Shown here piece after piece: positions 7,828-14,815 of a stretch of 64,000 bases of DNA. Each line of letters starts with the position of its first letter. Within the stretch, counting starts at the first letter, position 1. The notes under the pieces were generated by a model. The model had not been told where the DNA came from. It was given only the letters and a program-made list of their open reading frames with translations, and ran no database searches. The translations under genes and the position numbers were made by a program. The stretch is from Tumebacillus permanentifrigoris (GTDB lineage Bacteria > Bacillota > Bacilli > Tumebacillales > Tumebacillaceae), in assembly GCF_003148565.1 (NCBI RefSeq), contig NZ_QGGL01000001.1, forward strand, positions 453,844 through 517,843. The letters are read 5' to 3'.

Positions 7828-9549
7828 CTAGCGTAGTTGCGCCCGAATCTGGTTCGCTTGGCGACTGAGCGAGATGAATTCGCTGTCCAACTCCTGCTTT
7901 TGCACAGCATCGGTGATGATGCCAAGTTCAAAGGAAAGCTGTGAAAGGCGCGTCTCCAACAGCAAGAGTTCGTCTCGCAAGTTTTGCCTTTGCTGCTTCT
8001 TGTTGGGCTCGACCGCTGGTTTGTTGCGTTGCTCCCAGTATTGCTTGAAACCATAGGGATGAACGATCAATTTGCCATCGCGGATCTCCCAGACTTTGTT
8101 GGACATTTTCTCAAGGAAGTAGCGATCATGCGAGGCGATGATCATCGCACCTGGATACTCCTCCAGCGCCTCCTCCAGTTTTTCACGCGTGACGAGGTCC
8201 AAGTGGTTGGACGGCTCGTCGAGGATCAGCGTGTTGGAGCGACAGAGGATCAGCTTCACGAACACATAGCGCACGCGTTCCCCGTAGCTCAGTGTGGAGA
8301 GTTTGCGGAACACGTCATCGCCTCGGAACAGGAAGGAGCCGAGAAACAGCCGGGCGGTCGTGTTGTCCATGTTCGGGAGGTAGAGCAGGTCGTCCAGCAG
8401 TGAGGAGTTCAGGTTCAGCGAGTCAAACACTTGATCGAAGTACCCCAGTGTCGCGGAGGGTGTCACCCGGATGTTGCCTTGCTCAAGGGTCAACTGCTGG
8501 GTCAAGAGCTTCAATAGTGTGCTCTTGCCTGTGCCATTGGGCCCGACGAGTGCAATCCGGTCGTCCTTGCTCACTTCGAAATCGAGCTTGTCGAGGATCA
8601 ACCGTTCCCCATAGCGGAACTGGACCCCCTCTCCCCGCAGGAGCACAGGGCGTTCTGTCGTCGTGATGTCGAGGAAGCGCACCTTGGCAACCAGCTTCTG
8701 CTCAGGTTTCTCGGCCGGTTCTAGTTTTTCCATTCGGCGTTCGAGGGCTTTGGCTTTGCTGTACATGTTCGCCGCCGTTTTTTTGTCGCCACCCTTGAGA
8801 CATCTGGCAAAGGAATCGGTCGCGACGCGACCCTTTTCCCCCTTCGCCGCCCATTGGCGCTTGCGTTCGATCGCATCCGCCAAGCGGTCTTTTTCCTTCA
8901 CGTATTCTGTGTAGTTGTGCTGCAGGCGCTCCTCCTCTGCGGCAACCCAAGCGGCGTACTGTGAGTAGTTGCCCGGGTAGCAGGTGACGGCACAGTCCTT
9001 CAACGCCCACGTCTGGTTGGTCACTTCATCGAGGAAGCGGCGATCATGGGAGATGACGACGAGAGAAACCTTCGCGCTACGAAGTTTCTTCTCCAGCAGT
9101 TGCACCGCGTCGAGGTCGAGGTGATTGGTCGGCTCGTCGAGCAGGAGCAGATCAGGCTGGTGACTGAGGGCGGCGAGCAAGGCGATCTTGGTCTGTTCCC
9201 CACCGCTCAATTGGGCGATCGGCAACTCCCAGATGTGGTCGCGCAGGCCGAGTTCCTTCGCCGCATGGCGTGTGATGTCCGCCTGCTGGGTGGCGAGCCA
9301 CGCAGCGACGGTCAGTTCCTCAACTTCCTCCAAGGACTGGGGAACGTAGGCGATGGTGCCGTAGGGCGCGACACAACCCGTCTCCGGCTGTTCAAGGGCG
9401 GCGAGCAGGCGCAGCAGCGTGGACTTGCCCTCCCCATTGCGCCCGACGAGACCGATCCGATCTCCGGTGTGGATCTCCAGTTCTATGTTCTTCAGCACCT
9501 CACGAGTGCCATATGAGTGTCCGAGCTTGGTTGTTTGCATCAACATCAT
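7828..9549 (-). CDS. ABC-F ATPase, antibiotic-resistance (Vga/VmlR-like) type
   Basis: 573 residues, two ATPase domains and no membrane segment. Domain 1 has Walker A GRNGEGKS and signature LSGGEQ with LLLLDEPTNHLDLD. Domain 2 has GPNGTGKS, LSYGERVR and LILDEPSNHLDL. The linker between them is the long helical P-site tRNA interaction motif (about residues 190-290), and there is a basic, helical C-terminal extension. These proteins bind the ribosomal E site; resistance members dislodge lincosamides, streptogramins or pleuromutilins. The attenuator upstream, as at vmlR and Listeria lmo0919, favours the resistance class over the housekeeping Uup/YfmR class. The start ATG is one of three closely spaced; the AGAAGGG upstream is rather distant. 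Confidence 0.85.
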   Translation of the reverse strand: MMLMQTTKLGHSYGTREVLKNIELEIHTGDRIGLVGRNGEGKSTLLRLLAALEQPETGCVAPYGTIAYVPQSLEEVEELTVAAWLATQQADITRHAAKELGLRDHIWELPIAQLSGGEQTKIALLAALSHQPDLLLLDEPTNHLDLDAVQLLEKKLRSAKVSLVVISHDRRFLDEVTNQTWALKDCAVTCYPGNYSQYAAWVAAEEERLQHNYTEYVKEKDRLADAIERKRQWAAKGEKGRVATDSFARCLKGGDKKTAANMYSKAKALERRMEKLEPAEKPEQKLVAKVRFLDITTTERPVLLRGEGVQFRYGERLILDKLDFEVSKDDRIALVGPNGTGKSTLLKLLTQQLTLEQGNIRVTPSATLGYFDQVFDSLNLNSSLLDDLLYLPNMDNTTARLFLGSFLFRGDDVFRKLSTLSYGERVRYVFVKLILCRSNTLILDEPSNHLDLVTREKLEEALEEYPGAMIIASHDRYFLEKMSNKVWEIRDGKLIVHPYGFKQYWEQRNKPAVEPNKKQQRQNLRDELLLLETRLSQLSFELGIITDAVQKQELDSEFISLSRQANQIRAQLR

Positions 9550-9602
9550 CTAGGGGTCAATCCCTTCTCTATTTAGATAACAGTAGAGACCCAGAGACAT
9601 CA

Positions 9603-9636
9603 AAAAGCCGTGGGGATGCATACGCGAACCCACGGC
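9603..9636 (-). terminator. Attenuator terminator in the ABC-F leader
   Basis: On the minus strand GCCGTGGG, a 13-nt loop, CCCCACGGC and TTTTTG form an intrinsic terminator between promoter and ABC-F gene. Its loop contains CGCGTATGCA (9617-9626), perfectly complementary to the leader segment at 9732-9741, an obvious antiterminator pairing. Confidence 0.8.
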
Positions 9637-9731
9637 GGAATAGACCTGTATAGGTGGACAGGTTGCTCTACTCTACGACGTATCATGGATTCTGGACAGA
9701 CGTATCCCGTCTCGCCGCTTCTAGACGAAGC

Positions 9732-9741
9732 CGCGTATGCA
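9732..9741 (-). promoter_or_regulatory. Antiterminator arm of the ABC-F leader
   Basis: In the minus-strand RNA this 10-nt segment (UGCAUACGCG) pairs with the loop of the attenuator hairpin. Pairing would disrupt the terminator. Ribosome stalling on the small upstream ORF could decide between the two folds; that step is inferred. Confidence 0.55.
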
Positions 9742-9767
9742 ATCGACCGTTTTGTGATTCGGGTCCG

Positions 9768-9791
9768 TTAGCATACCAGAGAATGATCCAT
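9768..9791 (-). CDS. Putative leader peptide of the ABC-F gene
   Basis: A seven-codon ORF, MDHSLVC, lies in the leader about 35 nt after the probable transcription start. AAAGGTGG precedes it, but about 15 nt upstream, which is long. An overlapping 29-codon GTG ORF is the alternative. Drug-responsive ABC-F genes in Bacillota are commonly induced through such short ORFs; expression here is inferred only. Confidence 0.4.
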   Translation of the reverse strand: MDHSLVC

Positions 9792-9832
9792 GTCGTGTAA
9801 GTAAGGCCACCTTTCCAGTTCAGTTGTTCCTA

Positions 9833-9861
9833 GTATATGCCAATCTACAGTTTTTGACAAC
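9833..9861 (-). promoter_or_regulatory. Sigma-A promoter of the ABC-F leader
   Basis: Minus-strand TTGTCA, 17-nt spacer, TATACT. It gives a leader of about 275 nt before the ABC-F start codon. Confidence 0.75.
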
Positions 9862-9864
9862 GCG

Positions 9865-9912
9865 AAAAAAAATGGGCGCATAGGCCAAGTTCCCGATTGC
9901 CCGTTTTTTAAT
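9865..9912 (+). terminator. Terminator-like hairpin before cwlJ
   Basis: AAAAAATGGGC and GCCCGTTTTTT can pair on the plus strand (one U-G wobble) around a loop of about 20 nt, ending in a T-run. It would insulate cwlJ from upstream plus-strand transcription. Its role is unclear because the genes to the left run away from it. Confidence 0.4.
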
Positions 9913-9946
9913 ACCTTGAAGGTGTAGAAACGTGGAGGTGGAACTG

Positions 9947-10408
9947 ATGGCGGTCGTCAGAAGAAGCGCGCCAGAAGTGCGCTTGTTGGCACGCATGATG
10001 CGGGCGGAGGCGGAGGGCGAACTCGAACAAGGCATGCTGATGGTCGGCAATGTCGGGATCAACCGGGTTCGCAACAACTGTTCAGACTTCAAGAACATCC
10101 GATCGATCAAACAGATGATCTATCAGCCGACATTTCCGGGGAGCAGGTATTACGCCTTTGAGGCGGTTGGGAAACCGACTTTTTACCAAAAAGTTCGAAA
10201 CCGTGATATCCGGCTCGCGGAGCAAGCGATTGATGGTCGTCGTCTGTGGCCTGCGACCACCGCGTTGTGGTATATGAACCCGAAATACATCAATCGCAAT
10301 GTCTGTGTCACACCCAGTTGGCCAACTGCAAATACACAATATGTGGGCCGGTACAAAGCGCATTGTTTCTACGCTGCGACGTATAAGGAATGCCCGACAT
10401 TCCGCTAA
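9947..10408 (+). CDS. cwlJ: Spore cortex-lytic cell wall hydrolase CwlJ
   Basis: 153 residues, no signal peptide, one Hydrolase_2 (SleB/CwlJ) domain with RLLARMMRAEAEGE at its start, containing the catalytic Glu, and WYMNPKYINR near the end. The start ATG at 9947 is preceded by GGAGG at 8 nt. CwlJ lacks the peptidoglycan-binding domain of SleB, is held in the spore coat, and breaks down cortex during germination. It is followed after 27 nt by gerQ, whose product CwlJ needs for its location in the spore, so the pair forms a functional operon as in B. anthracis. Confidence 0.93.
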   Translation: MAVVRRSAPEVRLLARMMRAEAEGELEQGMLMVGNVGINRVRNNCSDFKNIRSIKQMIYQPTFPGSRYYAFEAVGKPTFYQKVRNRDIRLAEQAIDGRRLWPATTALWYMNPKYINRNVCVTPSWPTANTQYVGRYKAHCFYAATYKECPTFR

Positions 10409-10435
10409 TACCTGAAAAGGGAGCGATCAGAACCC

Positions 10436-10948
10436 ATGTATACGTATTCCCCCTGCTCGAAATCTTCCGCGTACCCGGTGAACCATCGCGCATCCTCAGC
10501 GATGCCGTACTACCCGATGCCTGTGCCCGTAACCATGCCGATCCATCCGGGGATGGCCTATCCGCAGATGCCGATGCAAATGCAACCACAATCCCAGATG
10601 CCGACGGGACCACAGTCGCAGATTCCGATGGGACCAACCACCGACATCCCGAATGCGATTGGCGGTCCAGGTGAGGAATCCTACCTCGAAAACATCCTGC
10701 GCTTCAACCGTGGCAAGGTGGCTACCTTTTACCTGACCTTTGAAAACAACACCCAGTGGAACGCCAAGATCGTCCGTGGCCGCATCGAAACCGCTGGACG
10801 TGACCACATCATCGTCAGCGACCCGCAAACCGGCAAGCGCTTCTTGCTCCAGATGATCAACCTCGACTGGGTGGAATTCGACGGCCCGATCGCGTACATC
10901 CCGCCGAAACTCCCCCCGTCCATCGCGCAAGACTTGACGACGGGCTGA
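10436..10948 (+). CDS. gerQ: Spore coat protein GerQ
   Basis: 170 residues. The N-terminal 70 residues are rich in Pro, Met and Gln (MPMQMQPQSQMPTGPQ), the flexible region that transglutaminase cross-links in B. subtilis GerQ. The C-terminal 100 residues are the conserved GerQ domain (SYLENILRFNRGKVATFY, then LLQMINLDWVEFDG). GerQ recruits CwlJ to the inner coat. It sits directly behind cwlJ. The 3' end, including the stop codon, belongs to a tandemly duplicated 63-bp terminator unit. Confidence 0.93.
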   Translation: MYTYSPCSKSSAYPVNHRASSAMPYYPMPVPVTMPIHPGMAYPQMPMQMQPQSQMPTGPQSQIPMGPTTDIPNAIGGPGEESYLENILRFNRGKVATFYLTFENNTQWNAKIVRGRIETAGRDHIIVSDPQTGKRFLLQMINLDWVEFDGPIAYIPPKLPPSIAQDLTTG

Positions 10949-10975
10949 TGCTTGCCACAGGAGTAAACCAACACG

Positions 10976-10999
10976 AAAAACCCTTGCTCAGCAAGGGTT
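10976..10999 (-). terminator. Terminator hairpin, copy 1
   Basis: AACCCTTGC TCA GCAAGGGTT with five T on the minus-strand 3' side; second of two tandem terminators for the WXG100 gene. It may also slow plus-strand transcription leaving gerQ. Confidence 0.75.
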
Positions 11000-11040
11000 C
11001 TGGTTCATGGCTGATGCTCTCCCGAGGAGTACACGCTAGG

Positions 11041-11065
11041 AAAAAACCCTTGCTCAGCAAGGGTT
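11041..11065 (-). terminator. Terminator hairpin, copy 2
   Basis: The same AACCCTTGC TCA GCAAGGGTT hairpin with six T on the minus-strand 3' side; lies 28 nt after the WXG100 stop and is met first by its transcript. Confidence 0.8.
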
Positions 11066-11093
11066 CTGGTTCTAGCGGGTGTCTGTGTCAGTT

Positions 11094-11372
11094 TTACTTG
11101 GTGAACATCTTGGAATCGGTCTCGTGATAGGTGGTACCCGCGGTGTGCAGGTTGCTGGCGATCTCGCCCATCGCTTGGTTGAGGTGATCGAGCGAGCCGT
11201 GCAGACGGCGCCAGAGGTCGTTGAAGGCGCTGGCCGAACTGCCCGACCAGCCGCCAGATGCGCTGTTCGCCGCAGCGTTCAGGTTGCCGACCGTCGTGGA
11301 GATGTCGTGTACAATCGCATGGAACGAGTCTCCGGTGCTATGTAATTGTTCGGAATCCACCTGAATGTGCAT
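11094..11372 (-). CDS. WXG100 family protein (type VII secretion substrate-like)
   Basis: 92 residues from an ATG at 11372 with GGGAGG 7 nt upstream; the longer frame to 11423 has no ribosome site. Two amphipathic helices are joined by GGWSGSSASAF, which contains the W-x-G turn that defines the ESAT-6/WXG100 fold. The length fits (about 100). Such proteins form helical-hairpin dimers and are exported by the FtsK-like EccC/EssC ATPase. No Ess component or toxin gene lies nearby, so this is an orphan copy. It is monocistronic with its own promoter and double terminator. Confidence 0.82.
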   Translation of the reverse strand: MHIQVDSEQLHSTGDSFHAIVHDISTTVGNLNAAANSASGGWSGSSASAFNDLWRRLHGSLDHLNQAMGEIASNLHTAGTTYHETDSKMFTK

Positions 11373-11411
11373 GTTGAACCCTCCCTGATGATCAGTACAA
11401 TAGGTACTTCT

Positions 11412-11440
11412 ACTATAGTACAAATTTCCGTTTTCTTCAA
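11412..11440 (-). promoter_or_regulatory. Promoter of the WXG100 gene
   Basis: Minus-strand TTGAAG, 17-nt spacer, TATAGT, 40 nt before the start codon. Confidence 0.65.
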
Positions 11441-11442
11441 AT

Positions 11443-11481
11443 TAAAAGACCCCTTCGCACGATGCGAAAGGGTCTTTTTTT
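11443..11481 (-). terminator. Terminator of the nitroreductase gene
   Basis: AAAAGACCC(C)TTCGCA, 3-nt loop, TGCGAAAGGGTCTTTTTTT: a long stem with A- and T-tracts on both sides, so probably bidirectional. It overlaps the stop codon of the nitroreductase gene. Confidence 0.85.
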
Positions 11482-12106
11482 ACAGGCGGTTGAAGCTCAC
11501 GAATTCTCCGACGGGCTTGCGGTATCCGCGCGGACGGAGGCTGGTGGTATCCTCCTGACCGATCGTGATCAGCATGACCGGCACGTAGCGCTCCGGCAGA
11601 TTCAGCACGTTCGACAACTGCGCAGGGTCGAAGCCGATCATCGGGCAGGTGTCCCACCCGCGGTCTTTGGCGGTCAGCATGAACGTCATCGCCGCCAGCG
11701 AGGCGTTGCGGATCGCTTCCTCGCGTTGGAAGACGGGGCCGTTGCCTTCGTAGGTTCCGTTGATCATGTCAATCGTCTGATTGTACTCCAATTGGCTGAT
11801 CACACCCAACTGGAGCAGGCCCTCATAAATTTGCGGAGCTTGCTGGTAGGCCAGCATGTCGCCGAGGACGACGACCACGGCCGAGGAAGACTTGACTTTG
11901 TATTGCTGGTAGGCCGCGTTGTAGACTTGCTCCTTCACATCTGGATCATCAACAACGAGGAATTGTGCATGTTGCAGGTTGAACGCGGAGGGGCTGAATT
12001 TGACGAGGCCGAACATCTCTTCAAACTCTGAGCGCGGAATTTCGATGCCTTGGGTAAATTTGTTCGCGGAACGCCGTGTTTTGACAAGCATTTGGAAGTC
12101 AGACAT
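11480..12106 (-). CDS. Nitroreductase family protein
   Basis: 208 residues. It has the FMN-binding RRSANKF at the N-terminus and FSPSAFNLQHAQFLVV, the SPSxxNxQPW-type motif of nitroreductases. GWDTCPMIGFDP and the basic RPRGYRKPVGEFV near the end are also typical. Such enzymes are FMN dimers that reduce nitroaromatics, quinones or flavins with NAD(P)H. It stands alone between helD and the WXG100 gene with its own terminator. The physiological substrate cannot be told. Confidence 0.88.
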   Translation of the reverse strand: MSDFQMLVKTRRSANKFTQGIEIPRSEFEEMFGLVKFSPSAFNLQHAQFLVVDDPDVKEQVYNAAYQQYKVKSSSAVVVVLGDMLAYQQAPQIYEGLLQLGVISQLEYNQTIDMINGTYEGNGPVFQREEAIRNASLAAMTFMLTAKDRGWDTCPMIGFDPAQLSNVLNLPERYVPVMLITIGQEDTTSLRPRGYRKPVGEFVSFNRL

Positions 12107-12183
12107 TGTAGGAATCCCCCATTGGACCGAGTGGTTTTCAACTCATGATACCCCACTTGGGAGAACTCCGTCTGTCATCCACT

Positions 12184-14487
12184 TCACAGTGCTTGCTGCA
12201 AAAACGGACTCATCTCCCCGGTGTAGTACACATGCAGTTCGTGCATCGCCCGCGTGCAGGCTGTGTAGAACAACCGGCGTTCGCTCTCTCGCCCGTAGAC
12301 ATCTGCAGAACCGTTGTAGAGGATCACGGCGTCAAACTCGACACCCTTGGCGAGATAGGCCGGGATGACCACGGTGCCATTTTCAAAAGAAGCGGTCTCC
12401 TGCCCGATCAACCGCACCGGGATCGTGCCGTTCAGCGCCTCAGATGCGACACGGCTCTCGGCGGCCGTTTTGCAGATCACGGCGATGTTTTGATGCCCTG
12501 CCGCTTGCAAGGAACGGATGCGGTCGAGGATGTGCGCGTGCAAGTCCTCGTGATCGGCCACATGAGTGACCGTCGGCGGAAGTCCCTCGCGGTTGAACGG
12601 TTCAATCCGCTCGCCGCCGGGGATCATCCGGCGCGTGAACTCGACGATCGGTCGCGTCGAGCGGTAACTGCGCGTCAGGATGAACGCCTCCGTCTCCTCA
12701 GGCGGATACAGTGCAGACACTGCTGTGAAGCCGGTGCTACCCGCCGCATGGACGTAGATCGCTTGGTTGAAGTCGCCGAGCACCGTCATTTTCGCCCGAG
12801 GGAACAGTCGTTTCAAAAAGGCAAACTGGAACGCCGAGTAGTCTTGCGCTTCATCGACAAAGACATGGCGGATCGAGGTGTTGGTCTGGAAGCCTTCGAT
12901 GCGCTCCTTCATGAACAGATACGGCGTGGCATCCTCATAGGCGAGTTCGGCGCGGTCGAGCCGGTCGATCGTCTGGGCACAGATCTCCGCCCAGTGCTGA
13001 GGTGCGTTTTCCAGCGGGCGTTCAAAAAGCTGACGGTAGATTCCCGGCAGGTCGAGGAACAACAGGCGACGCACGCGGGCGCGGATTTTTTTGAAACGCT
13101 CCTGCACGACCATGAAGGCGAGTTTCTCCTCCTCGCGCTGGTAGTCGTCAAATGAGTTCTGGGTGAACTTTTTCTTTTTGCGCAGGGAGCGGTAGGCTTG
13201 CAGGTAGGACTCCGTGTCAAGCAGTTGGATTTCCTCCTCCACCCACTCCTTGGTCAGTTCCTCCTCCGCTCGGACCTCCAGTTGTTGCAACAGCCAATCG
13301 GCGAGCAGTTTCATGCGGTTGGGCAAGGGCAGACTTCCCTGAAAGCTGTAGAACTGTTCGCGCAGTTGGTCGGCGGAGTAGATCACCTCGCCACGGAACT
13401 TGATGTTTTTGAACAGCAATCCTTCATGCCCGAGGTTGCTGAGGTAGCGTTCCAGCACCTCCATGAATTCGGTGGTCGCTTTGTATTGAATCCCCGCGAT
13501 GCGTGCCTCGTAGCCTGGCTCCTGCATCGCGGTCAGGGAGTATTCCATCTGGGTCAGTGGGTCTTCGAGATCGAACATCCGGCCGAGACGGTGTTCCAGA
13601 TAGTCCACAAACGTGGTCTGTTGCATGTTCTCCTCGCCCAACTCGGGCAGGACGGTGGATACGTAGCTGTTGAACATCGTGTTCGGGGAGAACAGCACGA
13701 TCTGGTTGGCGCTCAACACTTCACGGAAGCGATAGAGCAAGTAGGCGACCCGTTGCAGCGCGGCAGAGGTCTTGCCGCTGCCTGCCGCGCCTTGGACGAC
13801 GAGCAGACGAGCTTGCGTGTTGCGGATCATCTGGTTTTGTTCGCGCTGGATGGTGGCGACGATGCTTTTCATCTGGTGGTCCGCCTGTTTGCCGAGCACT
13901 TCCTGCAACAGTTCGTCGCCGATCGTCACACCGGTGTCAAACAGGCTGCGGATGTGGCCCTCGCGGATCATGTATTGACGCTTCAGCTCCAACTCGCCTG
14001 CGACAGTACCACCAGGGGTTTCGTAGTGTGCGGGACCGGGCGGATAGTCATAATAGAGGCTGGAGACGGGAGCTCGCCAATCGTAGACGAGAAATTCGTC
14101 CTCTGCTTCGTTGAGCAAGGTGGCGATTCCTAAGTAGATGCGATCGCTTGTGGACTCGCTGTCATCCTTGAAGTCGATGCGCCCGAAATAGGGCGACTGC
14201 TCCAGTCGAATGAGTTTTTTCAGTTGGTTTGACGCATGGGTGTGACGGCGTTCGCGTTCAGAGAGCACTTCGGCCTGTTGTCGCATGCTGGCGATCGTTT
14301 CAATGACATCATCTACATCTTCGAAGCTTACGGTCACATCGTCCCAAAAATGCTTGCGGATGTCGACGATGTCCTCACGCGTTGCTCCGACTGTTTCTTG
14401 CAGGGATTCGATTCGGGTTCCAATCTCATCGACGACCCGATCTACCCGTTGCTGTTCATCCTGCCACTCCTGCTCCGTCACGCTCAT
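12184..14487 (-). CDS. helD: RNA polymerase-recycling helicase HelD
   Basis: 767 residues from the ATG at 14487 with AAGGAGTGG upstream. The N-terminal 100 residues are a charged coiled coil (EQEWQDEQQRVDRVVDEIG), the arm that enters the RNA polymerase secondary channel in HelD. UvrD/Rep-like ATPase domains follow: Walker A GAAGSGKTSAALQR, then FVDEAQDYSAFQ (Walker B), and FILTRSYRSTRPIVEF. HelD releases stalled RNA polymerase from nucleic acid. Bacillus HelD is about 774 residues, so length fits. Some HelD homologues give rifampicin tolerance; the distinction cannot be made here. Confidence 0.9.
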   Translation of the reverse strand: MSVTEQEWQDEQQRVDRVVDEIGTRIESLQETVGATREDIVDIRKHFWDDVTVSFEDVDDVIETIASMRQQAEVLSERERRHTHASNQLKKLIRLEQSPYFGRIDFKDDSESTSDRIYLGIATLLNEAEDEFLVYDWRAPVSSLYYDYPPGPAHYETPGGTVAGELELKRQYMIREGHIRSLFDTGVTIGDELLQEVLGKQADHQMKSIVATIQREQNQMIRNTQARLLVVQGAAGSGKTSAALQRVAYLLYRFREVLSANQIVLFSPNTMFNSYVSTVLPELGEENMQQTTFVDYLEHRLGRMFDLEDPLTQMEYSLTAMQEPGYEARIAGIQYKATTEFMEVLERYLSNLGHEGLLFKNIKFRGEVIYSADQLREQFYSFQGSLPLPNRMKLLADWLLQQLEVRAEEELTKEWVEEEIQLLDTESYLQAYRSLRKKKKFTQNSFDDYQREEEKLAFMVVQERFKKIRARVRRLLFLDLPGIYRQLFERPLENAPQHWAEICAQTIDRLDRAELAYEDATPYLFMKERIEGFQTNTSIRHVFVDEAQDYSAFQFAFLKRLFPRAKMTVLGDFNQAIYVHAAGSTGFTAVSALYPPEETEAFILTRSYRSTRPIVEFTRRMIPGGERIEPFNREGLPPTVTHVADHEDLHAHILDRIRSLQAAGHQNIAVICKTAAESRVASEALNGTIPVRLIGQETASFENGTVVIPAYLAKGVEFDAVILYNGSADVYGRESERRLFYTACTRAMHELHVYYTGEMSPFLQQAL

Positions 14488-14628
14488 CGAACCACTCCTT
14501 TTCACAACGGTTGACAATGTAGGGTTTATTGTGCTACCATTATAATGGATTGATTTACTGAAATTTTCCTAACCCTATAAACGAACACTCCTCATTGTAG
14601 CATGGGGTTTTCTGGGTTTCAATATGTA

Positions 14629-14672
14629 TTGGAGAAAACGGTGGTGCCTTGGTGCCTCCGTTTTTTTTATGT
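14629..14672 (+). terminator. Weak terminator-like element in the helD-MFS gap
   Basis: AAAACGG ... CCGTTTT with eight T following on the plus strand. The 328-nt gap between helD and the MFS gene also holds a TATAAT (about 14541-14546) usable as a helD -10 box, but no convincing -35. Nothing else is recognised in the gap. Confidence 0.35.
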
Positions 14673-14815
14673 CACTGCTCTAGGGTTCCCTACTTCCTCT
14701 CGTCATCCACCTTCAGACTGATATTTGGGCGCGGCTGGCGACGGAGGGCACTATATTGGCTTCATGGTACGCTTTTTTTAGTTGTAATTATTCGTAAAAG
14801 GAAGTGATTGTTTTC

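Larger units (their letters stand above)
10944..11072. repeat. Tandem duplication of a 63-bp terminator unit
   Basis: Copy 1 is 10944-11006 and copy 2 is 11010-11072. They align without gaps at 51 of 63 positions; the last 23 bases are identical. Copy 1 begins in the stop codon of gerQ. Confidence 0.85.

Noticed and set aside
10390..10674. Plus-strand ORF between cwlJ and gerQ
   Set aside because: Frame-shifted reading of the gerQ 5' region; gerQ has the recognisable domain.
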